Source: Chryseobacterium flavum
GTDB lineage: Bacteria > Bacteroidota > Bacteroidia > Flavobacteriales > Weeksellaceae
Length of the DNA stretch: 64,000 nucleotides
NCBI RefSeq assembly: GCF_003385595.1
Contig: NZ_QNUE01000002.1
Span: forward strand, 186,001 to 250,000
Direction of reading: 5' to 3'
A program made the translations under genes and the position numbers. A model generated the notes under the pieces. That model had not been told where the DNA came from, did not search any database, and saw nothing but the letters and a program-made list of their open reading frames with translations. Shown piece by piece: positions 38,417-47,036 of the stretch (positions are counted from its first letter, which is position 1; each line of letters opens with the position of its first letter).

Positions 38417-38971
38417 ATGCCAGATTACACAATTATACAAAAAGACTTTTACAGAGAAAGTGGAAAGTGGCTTTCACCCTTAAAAATTTGGGCAAAATGT
38501 ATCAATCCAAATCTTCATTATGTTTATATCCTCAGAAAAGCTCAGAGATATAAACATAATCCTGTTCCCGCCCTCTTCTGGAAGATCATTTTAAGACATT
38601 ACCAAATAAAATACGGATTTCAGATCTATCCTGAAACTGAAATCGGAGAGGGGTTATATTTAGGACATTGGGGTGCTTTGGTAATTAATCCTAAAGCAAA
38701 AATCGGAAGAAACTGCAATATTGCCCAGGGGGTTACTATAGGACAGCAAAACCGTGGAAAAAATGAAGGATATCCGGTTATTGGAGATGAAGTCTGGATC
38801 GGGCCAAATGCTGTTATTGTAGGAAGCATCAGCATCGGAAACAATGTACTGATTGCGCCGAATGCATATGTTAACTTTGATGTTCCCTCTGATTCAATGG
38901 TCATGGGCAATCCTGGGAAAATATATCCTAATACCGAGGCTACAGCGGGCTATATCAACAACAAAGTCTGA
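38417..38971 (+). CDS. Serine-acetyltransferase-like hexapeptide acyltransferase
   Basis: The protein has 184 residues. The C-terminal beta-helix (IGEGLYLGHWGALVINP, IGRNCNIAQGVTIGQQ, IGDEVWIGPNAVIVG, IGNNVLIAPNAYV) closely resembles the CysE core, with the catalytic His in GHWG. It lacks the long N-terminal helical domain of housekeeping serine acetyltransferases. Proteins of this short type are common in capsule loci, where they O-acetylate sugars. It is the last gene of the polysaccharide locus. Confidence 0.85.
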   Translation: MPDYTIIQKDFYRESGKWLSPLKIWAKCINPNLHYVYILRKAQRYKHNPVPALFWKIILRHYQIKYGFQIYPETEIGEGLYLGHWGALVINPKAKIGRNCNIAQGVTIGQQNRGKNEGYPVIGDEVWIGPNAVIVGSISIGNNVLIAPNAYVNFDVPSDSMVMGNPGKIYPNTEATAGYINNKV

Positions 38972-39297
38972 CTAATAAGCTCTGGTTTCTGCACATTTTT
39001 CATCCAATCAGTTTTTATTTGGAAAAATTAAGAATATTTTAATTTTCTAATCCTGAATTATAATTTATACTTCGTAATTTTATCCTGGAATTTTGATGTT
39101 TGAATTATCAAACTTAATATAAGGCGGGCAGCGTTTTTACAAGACATGATTTTAAGCATATTTTAATATTAAACTTTGTTAAAACTAGCCATTTATTCAT
39201 CAAAAAGTATATTTTTGCATAGTTATTGATTTAGTCTATTGAATTTGAAAATAATTTAAACGAAATAAATAATTATAAACTTTTAAAAATTTAAATT
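38972..39297. other. Intergenic region between the polysaccharide locus and the carbonic anhydrase cluster
   Basis: About 326 AT-rich bases. It holds a short inverted repeat GTTTGA/TCAAAC at 39098-39113, the probable carbonic anhydrase promoter at 39210 and an A/T-rich leader. No gene or RNA recognised. Confidence 0.55.
39210..39217 (+). promoter_or_regulatory. -7 promoter element of the carbonic anhydrase cluster
   Basis: TATTTTTG matches TAnnTTTG, about 80 nt before the ATG at 39298. A TTTG at 39175-39178 is too distant (31 nt) to be the standard -33 box. Confidence 0.45.
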
Positions 39298-39966
39298 ATG
39301 TCACAATCGTACGAGGTTATTTTCGAAAACAACAGAAAATGGGTAGAATCAAAAGTCTCGGAAGACCCGAATTTCTTCCAGGAATTAGCAAAAACTCAAA
39401 CTCCTGACTACCTGTATATCGGATGTTCAGACAGTAGAGCAACAGCGGAAGAACTGATGGGTGCAAAGCCGGGTGAAGTTTTTGTTCACCGAAACATTGC
39501 CAATGTTGTCAATACTTTAGATATGAGTTCTACGGCGGTTATCCAATATGCTGTAGAGCATCTGAAAGTAAAACACATTATTGTATGCGGACATTACAAC
39601 TGTGGTGGTGTAAAAGCAGCAATGACTCCTCAGGATTTAGGTTTATTAAATCCTTGGCTGAGAAACATCCGCGATGTTTACAGATTACATCAGGCTGAGC
39701 TTGATTCTATTGAAGACGAAGACAAACGTTACGACAGGCTTGTTGAACTTAATGTTCAGGAGCAGTGTATTAATGTTGTTAAAATGGCCTGTGTACAGGA
39801 AAGATACATTTTAGAAGAGTATCCTATTGTACATGGCTGGGTATTTGACCTGAGAACAGGTAAGATTATTGATTTGGAGATTGATTTTGAGAAAACCTTA
39901 AAAGATATCCAAAAAATCTACAACCTTACTGGTTCTGACTGGGTGATGAGCAGAAAAACAAAATAG
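39298..39966 (+). CDS. can: Beta-class carbonic anhydrase
   Basis: It interconverts CO2 and bicarbonate. The 222 residues show the zinc ligands C43 (GCSDSRA, with the D45/R47 dyad), H99 and C102 (GHYNCGG). No signal peptide, so cytoplasmic. It heads a plus-strand cluster with a small exported protein, a SulP transporter and a second carbonic anhydrase, a layout that suggests bicarbonate supply for carboxylases or pH control. Confidence 0.95.
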   Translation: MSQSYEVIFENNRKWVESKVSEDPNFFQELAKTQTPDYLYIGCSDSRATAEELMGAKPGEVFVHRNIANVVNTLDMSSTAVIQYAVEHLKVKHIIVCGHYNCGGVKAAMTPQDLGLLNPWLRNIRDVYRLHQAELDSIEDEDKRYDRLVELNVQEQCINVVKMACVQERYILEEYPIVHGWVFDLRTGKIIDLEIDFEKTLKDIQKIYNLTGSDWVMSRKTK

Positions 39967-39986
39967 TTTTTCTAAATGAATGTAAG

Positions 39987-40286
39987 ATGAAATTCTGGAG
40001 TATTATTGTATTAACGTTTTTTCTAAATTTCACGGCGCTGCCAGGCATAGCTGCAGTAGCCGGATGGGATATTGCGAGAACGAATGTGATAATCAACGAA
40101 GAAGAACCACATTCAAACCCATCTTCTTTTATTGTTTACGAAAAGGCTATTCCAAAAACTTTGGACGTTTTTGATTACCTTAAGTTTTCTGAACCTGATT
40201 TTCAGGGAATGTCCTTTGTTCTGATCGATGATTCCTTTCATCTTTCGCCTCTGCTTACTATATTTTCTCCCCCTCCGGAAGCTTAG
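39987..40286 (+). CDS. Small exported protein of unknown function
   Basis: The protein has 99 residues: a hydrophobic signal sequence (residues 1-23), then a 75-residue acidic mature part ending in FSPPPEA. No motif recognised. It lies 20 bp after the carbonic anhydrase gene and 142 bp before sulP, so it is probably cotranscribed with the former. Its presence between two bicarbonate-related genes suggests a link, but nothing in the sequence shows one. Confidence 0.65.
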   Translation: MKFWSIIVLTFFLNFTALPGIAAVAGWDIARTNVIINEEEPHSNPSSFIVYEKAIPKTLDVFDYLKFSEPDFQGMSFVLIDDSFHLSPLLTIFSPPPEA

Positions 40287-40428
40287 TTTTTAACAGTAGA
40301 TTTTTTTGACACTTATTCTGTATCAGTTTTTTGATATAGGATACACATGTACTTTAAAAATTAAAAATTTAAAAACTTTCATAACTGACTTATAAAATAA
40401 GCCAGGTTATATTTCACAGCTTTACATC

Positions 40429-42021
40429 ATGAAAAAGACATCATTAATAGGAGGAATAAAGGAGAACTTTCCTTCAGGACTCGTGGTATTTTTAGTAGCA
40501 CTCCCATTATGTCTGGGAATTGCTTTAGCCTCAGGTGCTCCGCCATTATCAGGTATTATTGCAGGAATTGTAGGAGGCCTTGTCGTAGGATTAATCAGTA
40601 ATTCAAATATTTCAGTATCCGGACCTGCTGCCGGTTTAACGGCAATAGTTTTAACAGCTATAACAGATCTTGGTGCATTTGAACTTTTCCTTTGTGCAGG
40701 TATTATTGCAGGACTTATACAATTGATCTTAGGTTTCGTAAGAGCAGGAAGTATTTCAAACTACTTTCCGAACAATGTTATTGAAGGAATGCTTGCCGCC
40801 ATCGGTATCATTATTATTTTAAAGCAGATTCCACATGCTTTAGGTTTTGATAAAGATTATGAAGGACATGAGTCTATCTTTGACAATGGATTAAATTTCG
40901 GATACTTTACAGAATTATTCGGAGCGATTCATCCCGGGGCTGTTATTGTTACCATTGTTTCTGTAGCAATACTTATTGCATGGGACAAAGTGCACGCTCT
41001 GAAAAGAATGAAGATGCTTCCGGGAGCACTGGCAGCAGTAGTAATCGGGATTCTTCTGAATGAACTTTTCAAATTATCAGGAAGCTCCCTCGCAATCAGC
41101 AATGAGCATTTGGTATCATTACCTGTTCCACAATCCCTGGATGATTTTAAAAATCTGATTACAATGCCTGATTTTAACGGATTTACCAATCCAAAAGTTT
41201 GGATTGTAGGAGCAACGATTGCTATTGTAGCTTCTATTGAAACATTACTGTGTATTGAGGCATCTGATCGTCTGGACACCCAAAGAAGGATTACCGATAC
41301 CAATCTTGAACTGAAAGCCCAGGGAATCGGAAACCTGATAAGTTCATTCATCGGCGGGCTTCCAATGACTTCCGTTGTGGTAAGAAGTTCAGCCAATGCC
41401 AATGCAGGAGCCACATCTAAACTATCAGCAATGATTCATGGCGTATTGTTATTGGTATGTGTACTTACAATTCCTGTCATTCTGAACATGATACCACTTG
41501 CCACATTAGCTGCTGTATTGATATTGGTGGGGTATAAATTAGCAAAACCCGCAACATTCAAACATTTCTGGCATTTGGGAAAATTCCAGTTTATTCCATT
41601 TGTGGCCACTGTTATAGCTGTTGTAGCAACTGACCTGTTAAAAGGAGTAGGAATAGGTCTTACCATTTCTATCTTCTATATTCTGCAGGGAAATATGAAA
41701 AGAGCTTATTATCTGAGCAGAGAAACACTGGATGATGCAGATGGAATTAAAATCAAATTAGCAGAGGAAGTTTCATTTTTAAATAAAGCAGCTATTAAAA
41801 AAACGCTTAAAAATATCAAGCCAAATTCTAACATAATAATAGATGCAAGAAACACCTCGTATATTGCTACTGATGTTCTGGAAATGATTCAGGATTTTGC
41901 CAATATCCGTGCCAAGGAGCAGGATATTACGGTAGAGCTTTTAGGCTTCAAAACTTCGTACAGAGATTATGAAAGAAGTGAAGACTCACATATCCTGGTA
42001 ACCCATAAAAGAGCCATGTAA
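40429..42021 (+). CDS. SulP family inorganic anion transporter, probably bicarbonate
   Basis: The protein has 530 residues. Hydrophobic spans from about residue 15 to 420 form the SulP transport domain (PSGLVVFLVALPLCLGIALASG, first part PSGLVVFLVALPLCLG; VSGPAAGLTAIV; IGGLPMTSVVVRSSANANAG). The cytoplasmic tail (about 430-530) is STAS-like but short. SulP proteins carry sulfate, chloride or bicarbonate; two carbonic anhydrase genes directly beside it favour bicarbonate, as in the known SulP-carbonic anhydrase pairs and fusions. Confidence 0.9.
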   Translation: MKKTSLIGGIKENFPSGLVVFLVALPLCLGIALASGAPPLSGIIAGIVGGLVVGLISNSNISVSGPAAGLTAIVLTAITDLGAFELFLCAGIIAGLIQLILGFVRAGSISNYFPNNVIEGMLAAIGIIIILKQIPHALGFDKDYEGHESIFDNGLNFGYFTELFGAIHPGAVIVTIVSVAILIAWDKVHALKRMKMLPGALAAVVIGILLNELFKLSGSSLAISNEHLVSLPVPQSLDDFKNLITMPDFNGFTNPKVWIVGATIAIVASIETLLCIEASDRLDTQRRITDTNLELKAQGIGNLISSFIGGLPMTSVVVRSSANANAGATSKLSAMIHGVLLLVCVLTIPVILNMIPLATLAAVLILVGYKLAKPATFKHFWHLGKFQFIPFVATVIAVVATDLLKGVGIGLTISIFYILQGNMKRAYYLSRETLDDADGIKIKLAEEVSFLNKAAIKKTLKNIKPNSNIIIDARNTSYIATDVLEMIQDFANIRAKEQDITVELLGFKTSYRDYERSEDSHILVTHKRAM

Positions 42022-42073
42022 TCTCTACGGCCAATTATTTTTTAACTTTAAAAATTCAAAACAATAAAATTAT

Positions 42074-42712
42074 ATGAAAGCACATACATACGAAACCCAA
42101 TCAACAATCACTCCTGAAAAAGCATTAGAATTCTTACAGGAAGGAAACCAGAGATTTGTAAATAATCTTAAGGCAAACAGGGATCTTCTGGAACAGGTTA
42201 ACGCCACACGCGAAGGACAATGGCCGTTTGCCGTAGTTTTAAGCTGTATAGACAGCCGTACATCTGCAGAACTTATTTTTGACCAGGGGCTAGGGGATAT
42301 TTTCAGCATCAGAATTGCCGGAAATTTCGTAAACCAGGATATTCTGGGCTCAATGGAGTTCGGATGCAATGTTGCCGGTTCCAAACTTATCGTTGTATTA
42401 GGTCATACGAAATGCGGAGCCTTAAAAGGGAGTCTTGATGCTGCACAGATTGAAGGGCTGGGAATGGATAACCTTAATCATCTTATCAATCATTTCACAC
42501 CTATTATTAATGAAGTGATTGAGGAAAATGAAGAGCGTTCATCAAAAAACAGCTCGCTTTTAGAAAGACTCAACCAGCAGAATGTAAAAAATGCAATTGA
42601 AGATATACGCAAACAGAGCTCAACACTCAGAAACCTTGAAAATGAGGGGAAAATTAAAATTGTTGGGGCTAATTATGATGTTGAAACAGGGGCAGTAAGC
42701 TGGTTGCTCTAA
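42074..42712 (+). CDS. Beta-class carbonic anhydrase, second copy
   Basis: The protein has 212 residues. Zinc ligands are C58 (SCIDSRT, with D60/R62), H111 and C114 (GHTKCGA). It is only distantly related to the copy at 39298 and belongs to a different beta-CA branch (the longer N-terminus EKALEFLQEGNQRFV is typical). It lies 52 bp after sulP and is followed by a terminator. No signal peptide seen. Confidence 0.94.
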   Translation: MKAHTYETQSTITPEKALEFLQEGNQRFVNNLKANRDLLEQVNATREGQWPFAVVLSCIDSRTSAELIFDQGLGDIFSIRIAGNFVNQDILGSMEFGCNVAGSKLIVVLGHTKCGALKGSLDAAQIEGLGMDNLNHLINHFTPIINEVIEENEERSSKNSSLLERLNQQNVKNAIEDIRKQSSTLRNLENEGKIKIVGANYDVETGAVSWLL

Positions 42713-42741
42713 GGTTGATTAAACAATTATAAGAATACAGT

Positions 42742-42770
42742 AAGGCCATCGGATTCGATGGCCTTTTCTA
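42742..42770. terminator. Terminator between the second carbonic anhydrase gene and pth
   Basis: AAGGCCATCG and CGATGGCCTT form a 10-bp perfect stem with a 4-nt loop and a short T run. It lies between convergent genes and may act in both directions. Confidence 0.85.
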
Positions 42771-42793
42771 TTACCTATTCCTGAGTAGGATAC

Positions 42794-43357
42794 TTATTTC
42801 CCATTAAATGCAGACATTGTATTGTTCAAACCCGCAAATACAAAAGAAAGACCTGCCTTAGAAAAGGTTTCAATTCTTTCTTCAAGCTTCTCAGATTCTT
42901 CTTCATTCCAGGTTCCAAGGACATAATCGACCTGTCTTCCGGCAGCAAAATCTGCTGAAATTCCAAACCGGAGCCGGGTATAGTTTTGGGTCTGCAGCAC
43001 TTCATTAATATTTTTAAGTCCGTTATGCCCAGCATCCGATCCTTTACCCTTCATTCGCAATGTTCCAAAAGGAAGAGCCAGATCATCCGTAATGATTAAA
43101 ATATTTTCCAGAGGAATATTTTCTTTCTGCATCCAATACCTTACGGCATTTCCTGAAAGGTTCATATAGGTGTCAGGCTTAAGAACAAAAACTTTTCGTC
43201 CTTTGTATTTTCCTTCCGCAAGCCATCCGAAATTTGCTGTATTAAATGAGACTTCTAACTTTTCAGCAATTTTTTCAGCTACTTTAAAGCCTATATTATG
43301 TCGTGTATTTTCATATTCTGAGCCTTTGTTCCCCAGACCAACTATTAAATATTTCAT
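42794..43357 (-). CDS. pth: Peptidyl-tRNA hydrolase
   Basis: It frees tRNA from stalled peptidyl-tRNA. The 187 residues show LIVGLGNKGSEYENTRHNIGF with N10 and catalytic H20, then the PDTYMNLSG and ITDDLALPFG motifs and KGSDAGHNGLKN. Length and motifs match bacterial Pth. A -7 promoter element lies just upstream, so it is probably transcribed alone. Confidence 0.97.
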   Translation of the reverse strand: MKYLIVGLGNKGSEYENTRHNIGFKVAEKIAEKLEVSFNTANFGWLAEGKYKGRKVFVLKPDTYMNLSGNAVRYWMQKENIPLENILIITDDLALPFGTLRMKGKGSDAGHNGLKNINEVLQTQNYTRLRFGISADFAAGRQVDYVLGTWNEEESEKLEERIETFSKAGLSFVFAGLNNTMSAFNGK

Positions 43358-43370
43358 CAGAAATTTTTTG

Positions 43371-43378
43371 CAAAATTA
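43371..43378 (-). promoter_or_regulatory. -7 promoter element of pth
   Basis: On the minus strand TAATTTTG matches TAnnTTTG, 13 nt before the pth ATG, predicting a leader of only about 10 nt. Confidence 0.5.
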
Positions 43379-43385
43379 AGGGATA

Positions 43386-43418
43386 AAAATAAAAAACTCA
43401 ACCTTAAAGATTGAGTTT
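43386..43418 (-). terminator. Terminator of the lipoprotein gene at 43438
   Basis: On the minus strand a 12-bp stem (AAACTCAATCTT with its partner, one G-U pair) is followed by TTTTTTATTTTT. It starts 20 bp beyond the stop codon. Confidence 0.8.
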
Positions 43419-43437
43419 AAATATTTTCAGAAGTTTA

Positions 43438-44358
43438 TTACTGAGGTTTATAGATATAATTTATTCCAAATCCTTTTGTCATGTAAGTCTGAGGATCATA
43501 CACATAGTTTGTACTCTTTACAATCGGATTAGGAATTGGCGGTGTCAAATCTGTAAATGACCACCTTTTAGGGTTATTCGGAGACAAAATAAGACTTTCT
43601 TTATCATTAAAATCAGTATTTAGAAGCCTCGAAATCTTATAAGCCCAAGGTAATAATGTAAAAGGGCTGATTTCATTGTCATATGCATAATATTCATAGC
43701 TGTACTTTCTGTCAACAGGGCCAGGTGTTCCCCCGGCTATAGGCCCATAATGTTTTACAACCTTAGAGATATTGTCTCCTACATACGTATAGGTGGTTTC
43801 TGTAAAAGAATTAAATGATGCTCCAGCCGGACCTTTTTCCATACGAATGGATTCCAGTTTTCCTGTAGTTGCAGTGTACTTGATTTGATACATAGATGTT
43901 GTCTCTTCCAAAAGTGTTTGAGGACCTGGTGTTGTAGCAGGTGGAACCGGCGGAGGCCTTCTGAAAACAGAACGTTTTTCAGTAATTTTTTCTAACCGTC
44001 CGGTATTGTTATAAGTCAGCAACCTTTCAAAAGAGATACTATCTTTGTCCAGTTTGCTATTTCCGTCAAGGTCTAAAAATCCGTTAAAATTAATCTGACT
44101 TATTTTATCTCCACTGTACATCACATTCGTAATAGAAGCACTATCTGTGATCACTGTATTCAGAAGAAGCCCGCTATAACGATATTCTGCTATAGTATCT
44201 TTGTCTGTAATTTCTCTATATAATGCCCGGGGACCGGTTAATCCTCCCGTATTGTTAAGATCCAGCAGAGGATTCCCTTCTTCATCTACTAGATCCTTGC
44301 AGGAATGTATTGAGGAGAAGCCTGCGATTAATAAAATAAAATAGAAAAGTTGTTTCAT
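43438..44358 (-). CDS. Lipoprotein of unknown function
   Basis: The protein has 306 residues. A signal peptide with lipobox SIHSC predicts lipidation at C20. The mature part is rich in beta-strand-like repeats (YSGDKISQINFNGF, YNNTGRLEKITEK, YTYVGDNISKVV), resembling RHS/YD-like or DUF4595-type lipoproteins of Bacteroidota. The end (SPNNPKRW... YVYDPQTYMTKGFGINYIY) aligns with the neighbouring lipoprotein at 44458, so the two are paralogues. Function unknown. Confidence 0.75.
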   Translation of the reverse strand: MKQLFYFILLIAGFSSIHSCKDLVDEEGNPLLDLNNTGGLTGPRALYREITDKDTIAEYRYSGLLLNTVITDSASITNVMYSGDKISQINFNGFLDLDGNSKLDKDSISFERLLTYNNTGRLEKITEKRSVFRRPPPVPPATTPGPQTLLEETTSMYQIKYTATTGKLESIRMEKGPAGASFNSFTETTYTYVGDNISKVVKHYGPIAGGTPGPVDRKYSYEYYAYDNEISPFTLLPWAYKISRLLNTDFNDKESLILSPNNPKRWSFTDLTPPIPNPIVKSTNYVYDPQTYMTKGFGINYIYKPQ

Positions 44359-44384
44359 TTCCTGATAAATTGATTATTTTTTGA

Positions 44385-44392
44385 CAAATATA
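44385..44392 (-). promoter_or_regulatory. -7 promoter element of the lipoprotein gene at 43438
   Basis: On the minus strand TATATTTG matches TAnnTTTG, 26 nt before the start codon. Confidence 0.5.
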
Positions 44393-44457
44393 ATTTTTTT
44401 TTGCATAAAAATTATATGATTATATTATATTCCAATAAGATTAATAATGAAATCTTT

Positions 44458-45318
44458 TTACAGATTCTTATAACTATAAGCTATTTTCTGATTTTTTTCA
44501 GTCAGCGGATACCCCTGATTGTCGTACGTATAACTTTGTGAGATATTGACTCCTGGTGCCGGAGCAGGCATCTGAACATATATGGATGTAGGATTATTTG
44601 GAGACATTCTGTAGAAATTAACAGGATCAACAAGGCCTCTTACTAAAAAAAACACCTTTGGAAGTGTTGCGAAAGGACTTTTCTGAGAGTCATAGTTCTG
44701 GAAGCTATAAATCGTTTTGGTGGCAGTCGTCATATCCGGATCTCCATCACTATCTAAAATACCATTAGAGCAGGTTACTTTAAAGATATTGTTCCCATTA
44801 TATGTAAAAACGTTCTCTATAAATTTATTGTAGGCTGATATTCCCCCAACTTTTCTCTTTTCCAGAATTTTAGTCAGCTTTCCATCAACATTATAACTGA
44901 AAATAAAATCACTTACATAAGAATTTCCACTGGTTGAAGCTGTTGCAGTACAAGATGCATTGTAAACCATACCGTTAGCATCAGGAGTAATATTAAATTC
45001 ATATGCTGTACTTCCTGAAGTCTGGCTTACAAAATTAACTTTAGTAATTTTCTTATTGGTATTATAGGTGAGAGTACCGGTATAATATGCATTGGAATTC
45101 CCGGCTTTAAAGATTGCCTGTTCCAATATCCCACCTGAAGTAATATATTCCTCCTGGGATATACTGTTCATACTTACCTTTTCCAATATCTTTTTGGGCG
45201 GAGCTCCCTCGTCAGGATTTGGAATGGATTCTGTAGGATCAGAGGTTGTATTACATGCAGCCAATATCCCCATAAGAGCAACACCGGTAAACATTGTAAG
45301 AAAATAGTTTTTTACCAT
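44458..45318 (-). CDS. Lipoprotein of unknown function, paralogue of the next gene
   Basis: The protein has 286 residues. The signal peptide ends in the lipobox ILAAC (C22). The mature part has the same architecture as the gene at 43438: YNTNKKITKVNFV, YNVDGKLTKILEKRK, FTYNGNNIFKV, and a C-terminus SPNNPTSI ... YTYDNQGYPLTEKNQKIAYSY. Each gene has its own -7 element, so these are separate units that arose by tandem duplication. Confidence 0.75.
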   Translation of the reverse strand: MVKNYFLTMFTGVALMGILAACNTTSDPTESIPNPDEGAPPKKILEKVSMNSISQEEYITSGGILEQAIFKAGNSNAYYTGTLTYNTNKKITKVNFVSQTSGSTAYEFNITPDANGMVYNASCTATASTSGNSYVSDFIFSYNVDGKLTKILEKRKVGGISAYNKFIENVFTYNGNNIFKVTCSNGILDSDGDPDMTTATKTIYSFQNYDSQKSPFATLPKVFFLVRGLVDPVNFYRMSPNNPTSIYVQMPAPAPGVNISQSYTYDNQGYPLTEKNQKIAYSYKNL

Positions 45319-45341
45319 AGAAAATTAGTTTTTAGTACGTC

Positions 45342-45349
45342 CAAATATA
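45342..45349 (-). promoter_or_regulatory. -7 promoter element of the lipoprotein gene at 44458
   Basis: On the minus strand TATATTTG matches TAnnTTTG, 23 nt before the start codon, the same arrangement as for its paralogue. Confidence 0.5.
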
Positions 45350-45420
45350 ATTTAATTTTCGATAAAATCATGTAATTTATAGAAACAAATTCACAACAAA
45401 CAGTCATTAAAAACAAAGAA

Positions 45421-45447
45421 AATCTAAAAACATAACGTTTTTAGATT
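45421..45447 (-). terminator. Terminator of the three-gene secreted-protein unit
   Basis: AATCTAAAAAC and GTTTTTAGATT form an 11-bp perfect stem with a 5-nt loop, 26 bp beyond the stop at 45473. On the minus strand a T-rich stretch follows. Confidence 0.8.
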
Positions 45448-45472
45448 CTCTATTATTATATTTATTATGAAA

Positions 45473-46210
45473 TTAATAAGGTTGTAGTACAGATGTAGTC
45501 AAAACAGATTGTGACATATCATTACTTAAATACACAGGATCAACCGCTCTTCCTATTCCCAGAGTTGTACTGCTTAATGCTCTCTTTATACAGGCAACTT
45601 TGACAATGTATTTATTTTTAGGAGTAAGATCGGAAAGTGTAGCATTAAGATTAAATATCTTATAAGCTCCGCTCTCACCCAATAATACGTCTGTTCTAAC
45701 AGCTTTTAGCTTATCATCAACGAATACTCCACATGCGAAACTCGCAGATCCTGCGCCAATTTTCTGAACGGTTGTCTGGAACGAGAAGGTCACCTTATTG
45801 GTCATATTGGTTACAGAAAATGTGTCAGCTGTTCCCGGAAGTACGGTCCAGTTACCAGCCAGAGCATCACCATCATAATAAGGAGTAGTGGCTCCGTTAG
45901 GGGATGTAAATGTTAACCCGGTCTGATCTGCAACAGTATTGATAGAAAACAAAGACATACTACCCTGCCCGTCAGCTATTTTAATTGATTTCCAATCATT
46001 GGCTGTCATTTCAGAATTATTGTGGAAAATATCCCCGGGCCTGCCGGCAGACCCTTTTAGTAAATCTGTCCCCCCTGTTCTTAACTCTTTTCTGACATTT
46101 AAATCCCCATTAACATCCAGCATATTGGTGGGGGTTTGCGTATTTATACCTACTTGTGCATTCATAAAAACAGCCAGCAAGAAAGACTTTAAAAATAATA
46201 TCTTTTTCAT
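45473..46210 (-). CDS. Secreted protein with N-terminal QVGI...LDVNG motif, third of three paralogues
   Basis: The protein has 245 residues. After a signal peptide comes NAQVGINTQTPTNMLDVNG, the N-terminal motif frequent in Bacteroidota surface proteins. The remainder is beta-rich and shares with its two upstream neighbours the sequence NKVTFSFQTTVQKIG ... FACGVFVDDKLKAVR and YIVKVACIKRA. There is no S74 peptidase or T9SS tail. Last gene of a three-gene unit, 7 bp after the previous one. Function unknown. Confidence 0.75.
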   Translation of the reverse strand: MKKILFLKSFLLAVFMNAQVGINTQTPTNMLDVNGDLNVRKELRTGGTDLLKGSAGRPGDIFHNNSEMTANDWKSIKIADGQGSMSLFSINTVADQTGLTFTSPNGATTPYYDGDALAGNWTVLPGTADTFSVTNMTNKVTFSFQTTVQKIGAGSASFACGVFVDDKLKAVRTDVLLGESGAYKIFNLNATLSDLTPKNKYIVKVACIKRALSSTTLGIGRAVDPVYLSNDMSQSVLTTSVLQPY

Positions 46211-46217
46211 ATCTCAT

Positions 46218-47033
46218 TTAGTTTATTATGGGGTTAAATACCTCCGGAACCTCATAGACATCTACTTTCAGAGAAGATTGAGCAATAAAGTCATTGATAT
46301 TGCTATATACATTTTTTCCTATTGTCAATGTCCTGCCCGTTGCCCCGTAAGAAGCAAGTCTTGAACATGCTACACTTACAGTATGATCTCCTTTAGAAAG
46401 ATTTTCCACAACTCCAATCTGAGTATGGGTAAGAAAAGGATGTGAGGAATTGATGGCTTTTAGATTTCTCTGTCTTAAATTGATCAGTTTATCATCTACA
46501 AAAATTCCACATGCATAATCTATCGATGTATCTGTAGACCCATTGGTACTAAAATCAGCCTGTACTACTGTTTCGAATTGAAAGTAGGCCTTACTTTGAG
46601 TACTGAAAACACTGATTGTCTTAGATAGCCCATCGATTTTTTTAAATCCGTTCAAATTTCCTATACTGGTTCCTTTCACAAAAGTTACTTCTCTGGAAGT
46701 TGCTATATTCGCCTGCTCATAAGAAGCGAACGTAATTCCCTGCTTATCCGAAAAGGAATTGTTGAAAATAAGGTAAAATTTATTGGGCTCATATTCCGGA
46801 ATACGTAGTGTTTTCCAGATAGGCGGATAGCCTTCCCCCTGTGACACTAGAAGCTGGTCATTATTTCCCTGTGACACGGTATTATCCGTAGCATCAAAGA
46901 CTGCAATTTTACTCCTTAAATTCATATCACCGTTAACATCCAGTATTGCTTTTGGAGATTCTGTCTTAATTCCTACCTGGGCGTATATTAATAATCCTGC
47001 ACTAAGAAATAGAGTCAATAATAATTTTTTCAT
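46218..47033 (-). CDS. Secreted protein with N-terminal QVGI...LDVNG motif, second of three paralogues
   Basis: The protein has 271 residues when started at the ATG at 47033; a GTG directly before it is a less likely start. The signal peptide ends at IYAQ, then QVGIKTESPKAILDVNGDMNLR. The shared core AYFQFETVVQA ... DYACGIFVDDKLINLRQ and HTVSVACSRLA matches both neighbours. The stop of the upstream gene lies 3 bp before this start, so they are cotranscribed. Confidence 0.75.
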   Translation of the reverse strand: MKKLLLTLFLSAGLLIYAQVGIKTESPKAILDVNGDMNLRSKIAVFDATDNTVSQGNNDQLLVSQGEGYPPIWKTLRIPEYEPNKFYLIFNNSFSDKQGITFASYEQANIATSREVTFVKGTSIGNLNGFKKIDGLSKTISVFSTQSKAYFQFETVVQADFSTNGSTDTSIDYACGIFVDDKLINLRQRNLKAINSSHPFLTHTQIGVVENLSKGDHTVSVACSRLASYGATGRTLTIGKNVYSNINDFIAQSSLKVDVYEVPEVFNPIIN

Positions 47034-47036
47034 CAC

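Noticed and set aside
39098..39113. Short inverted repeat GTTTGA/TCAAAC before the carbonic anhydrase gene
   Set aside because: Six-bp arms in AT-rich DNA are expected by chance; no T run or promoter relation supports a role.
40929..41414. Minus-strand open frame of 161 codons opposite the SulP gene
   Set aside because: Antisense to conserved transmembrane coding sequence.
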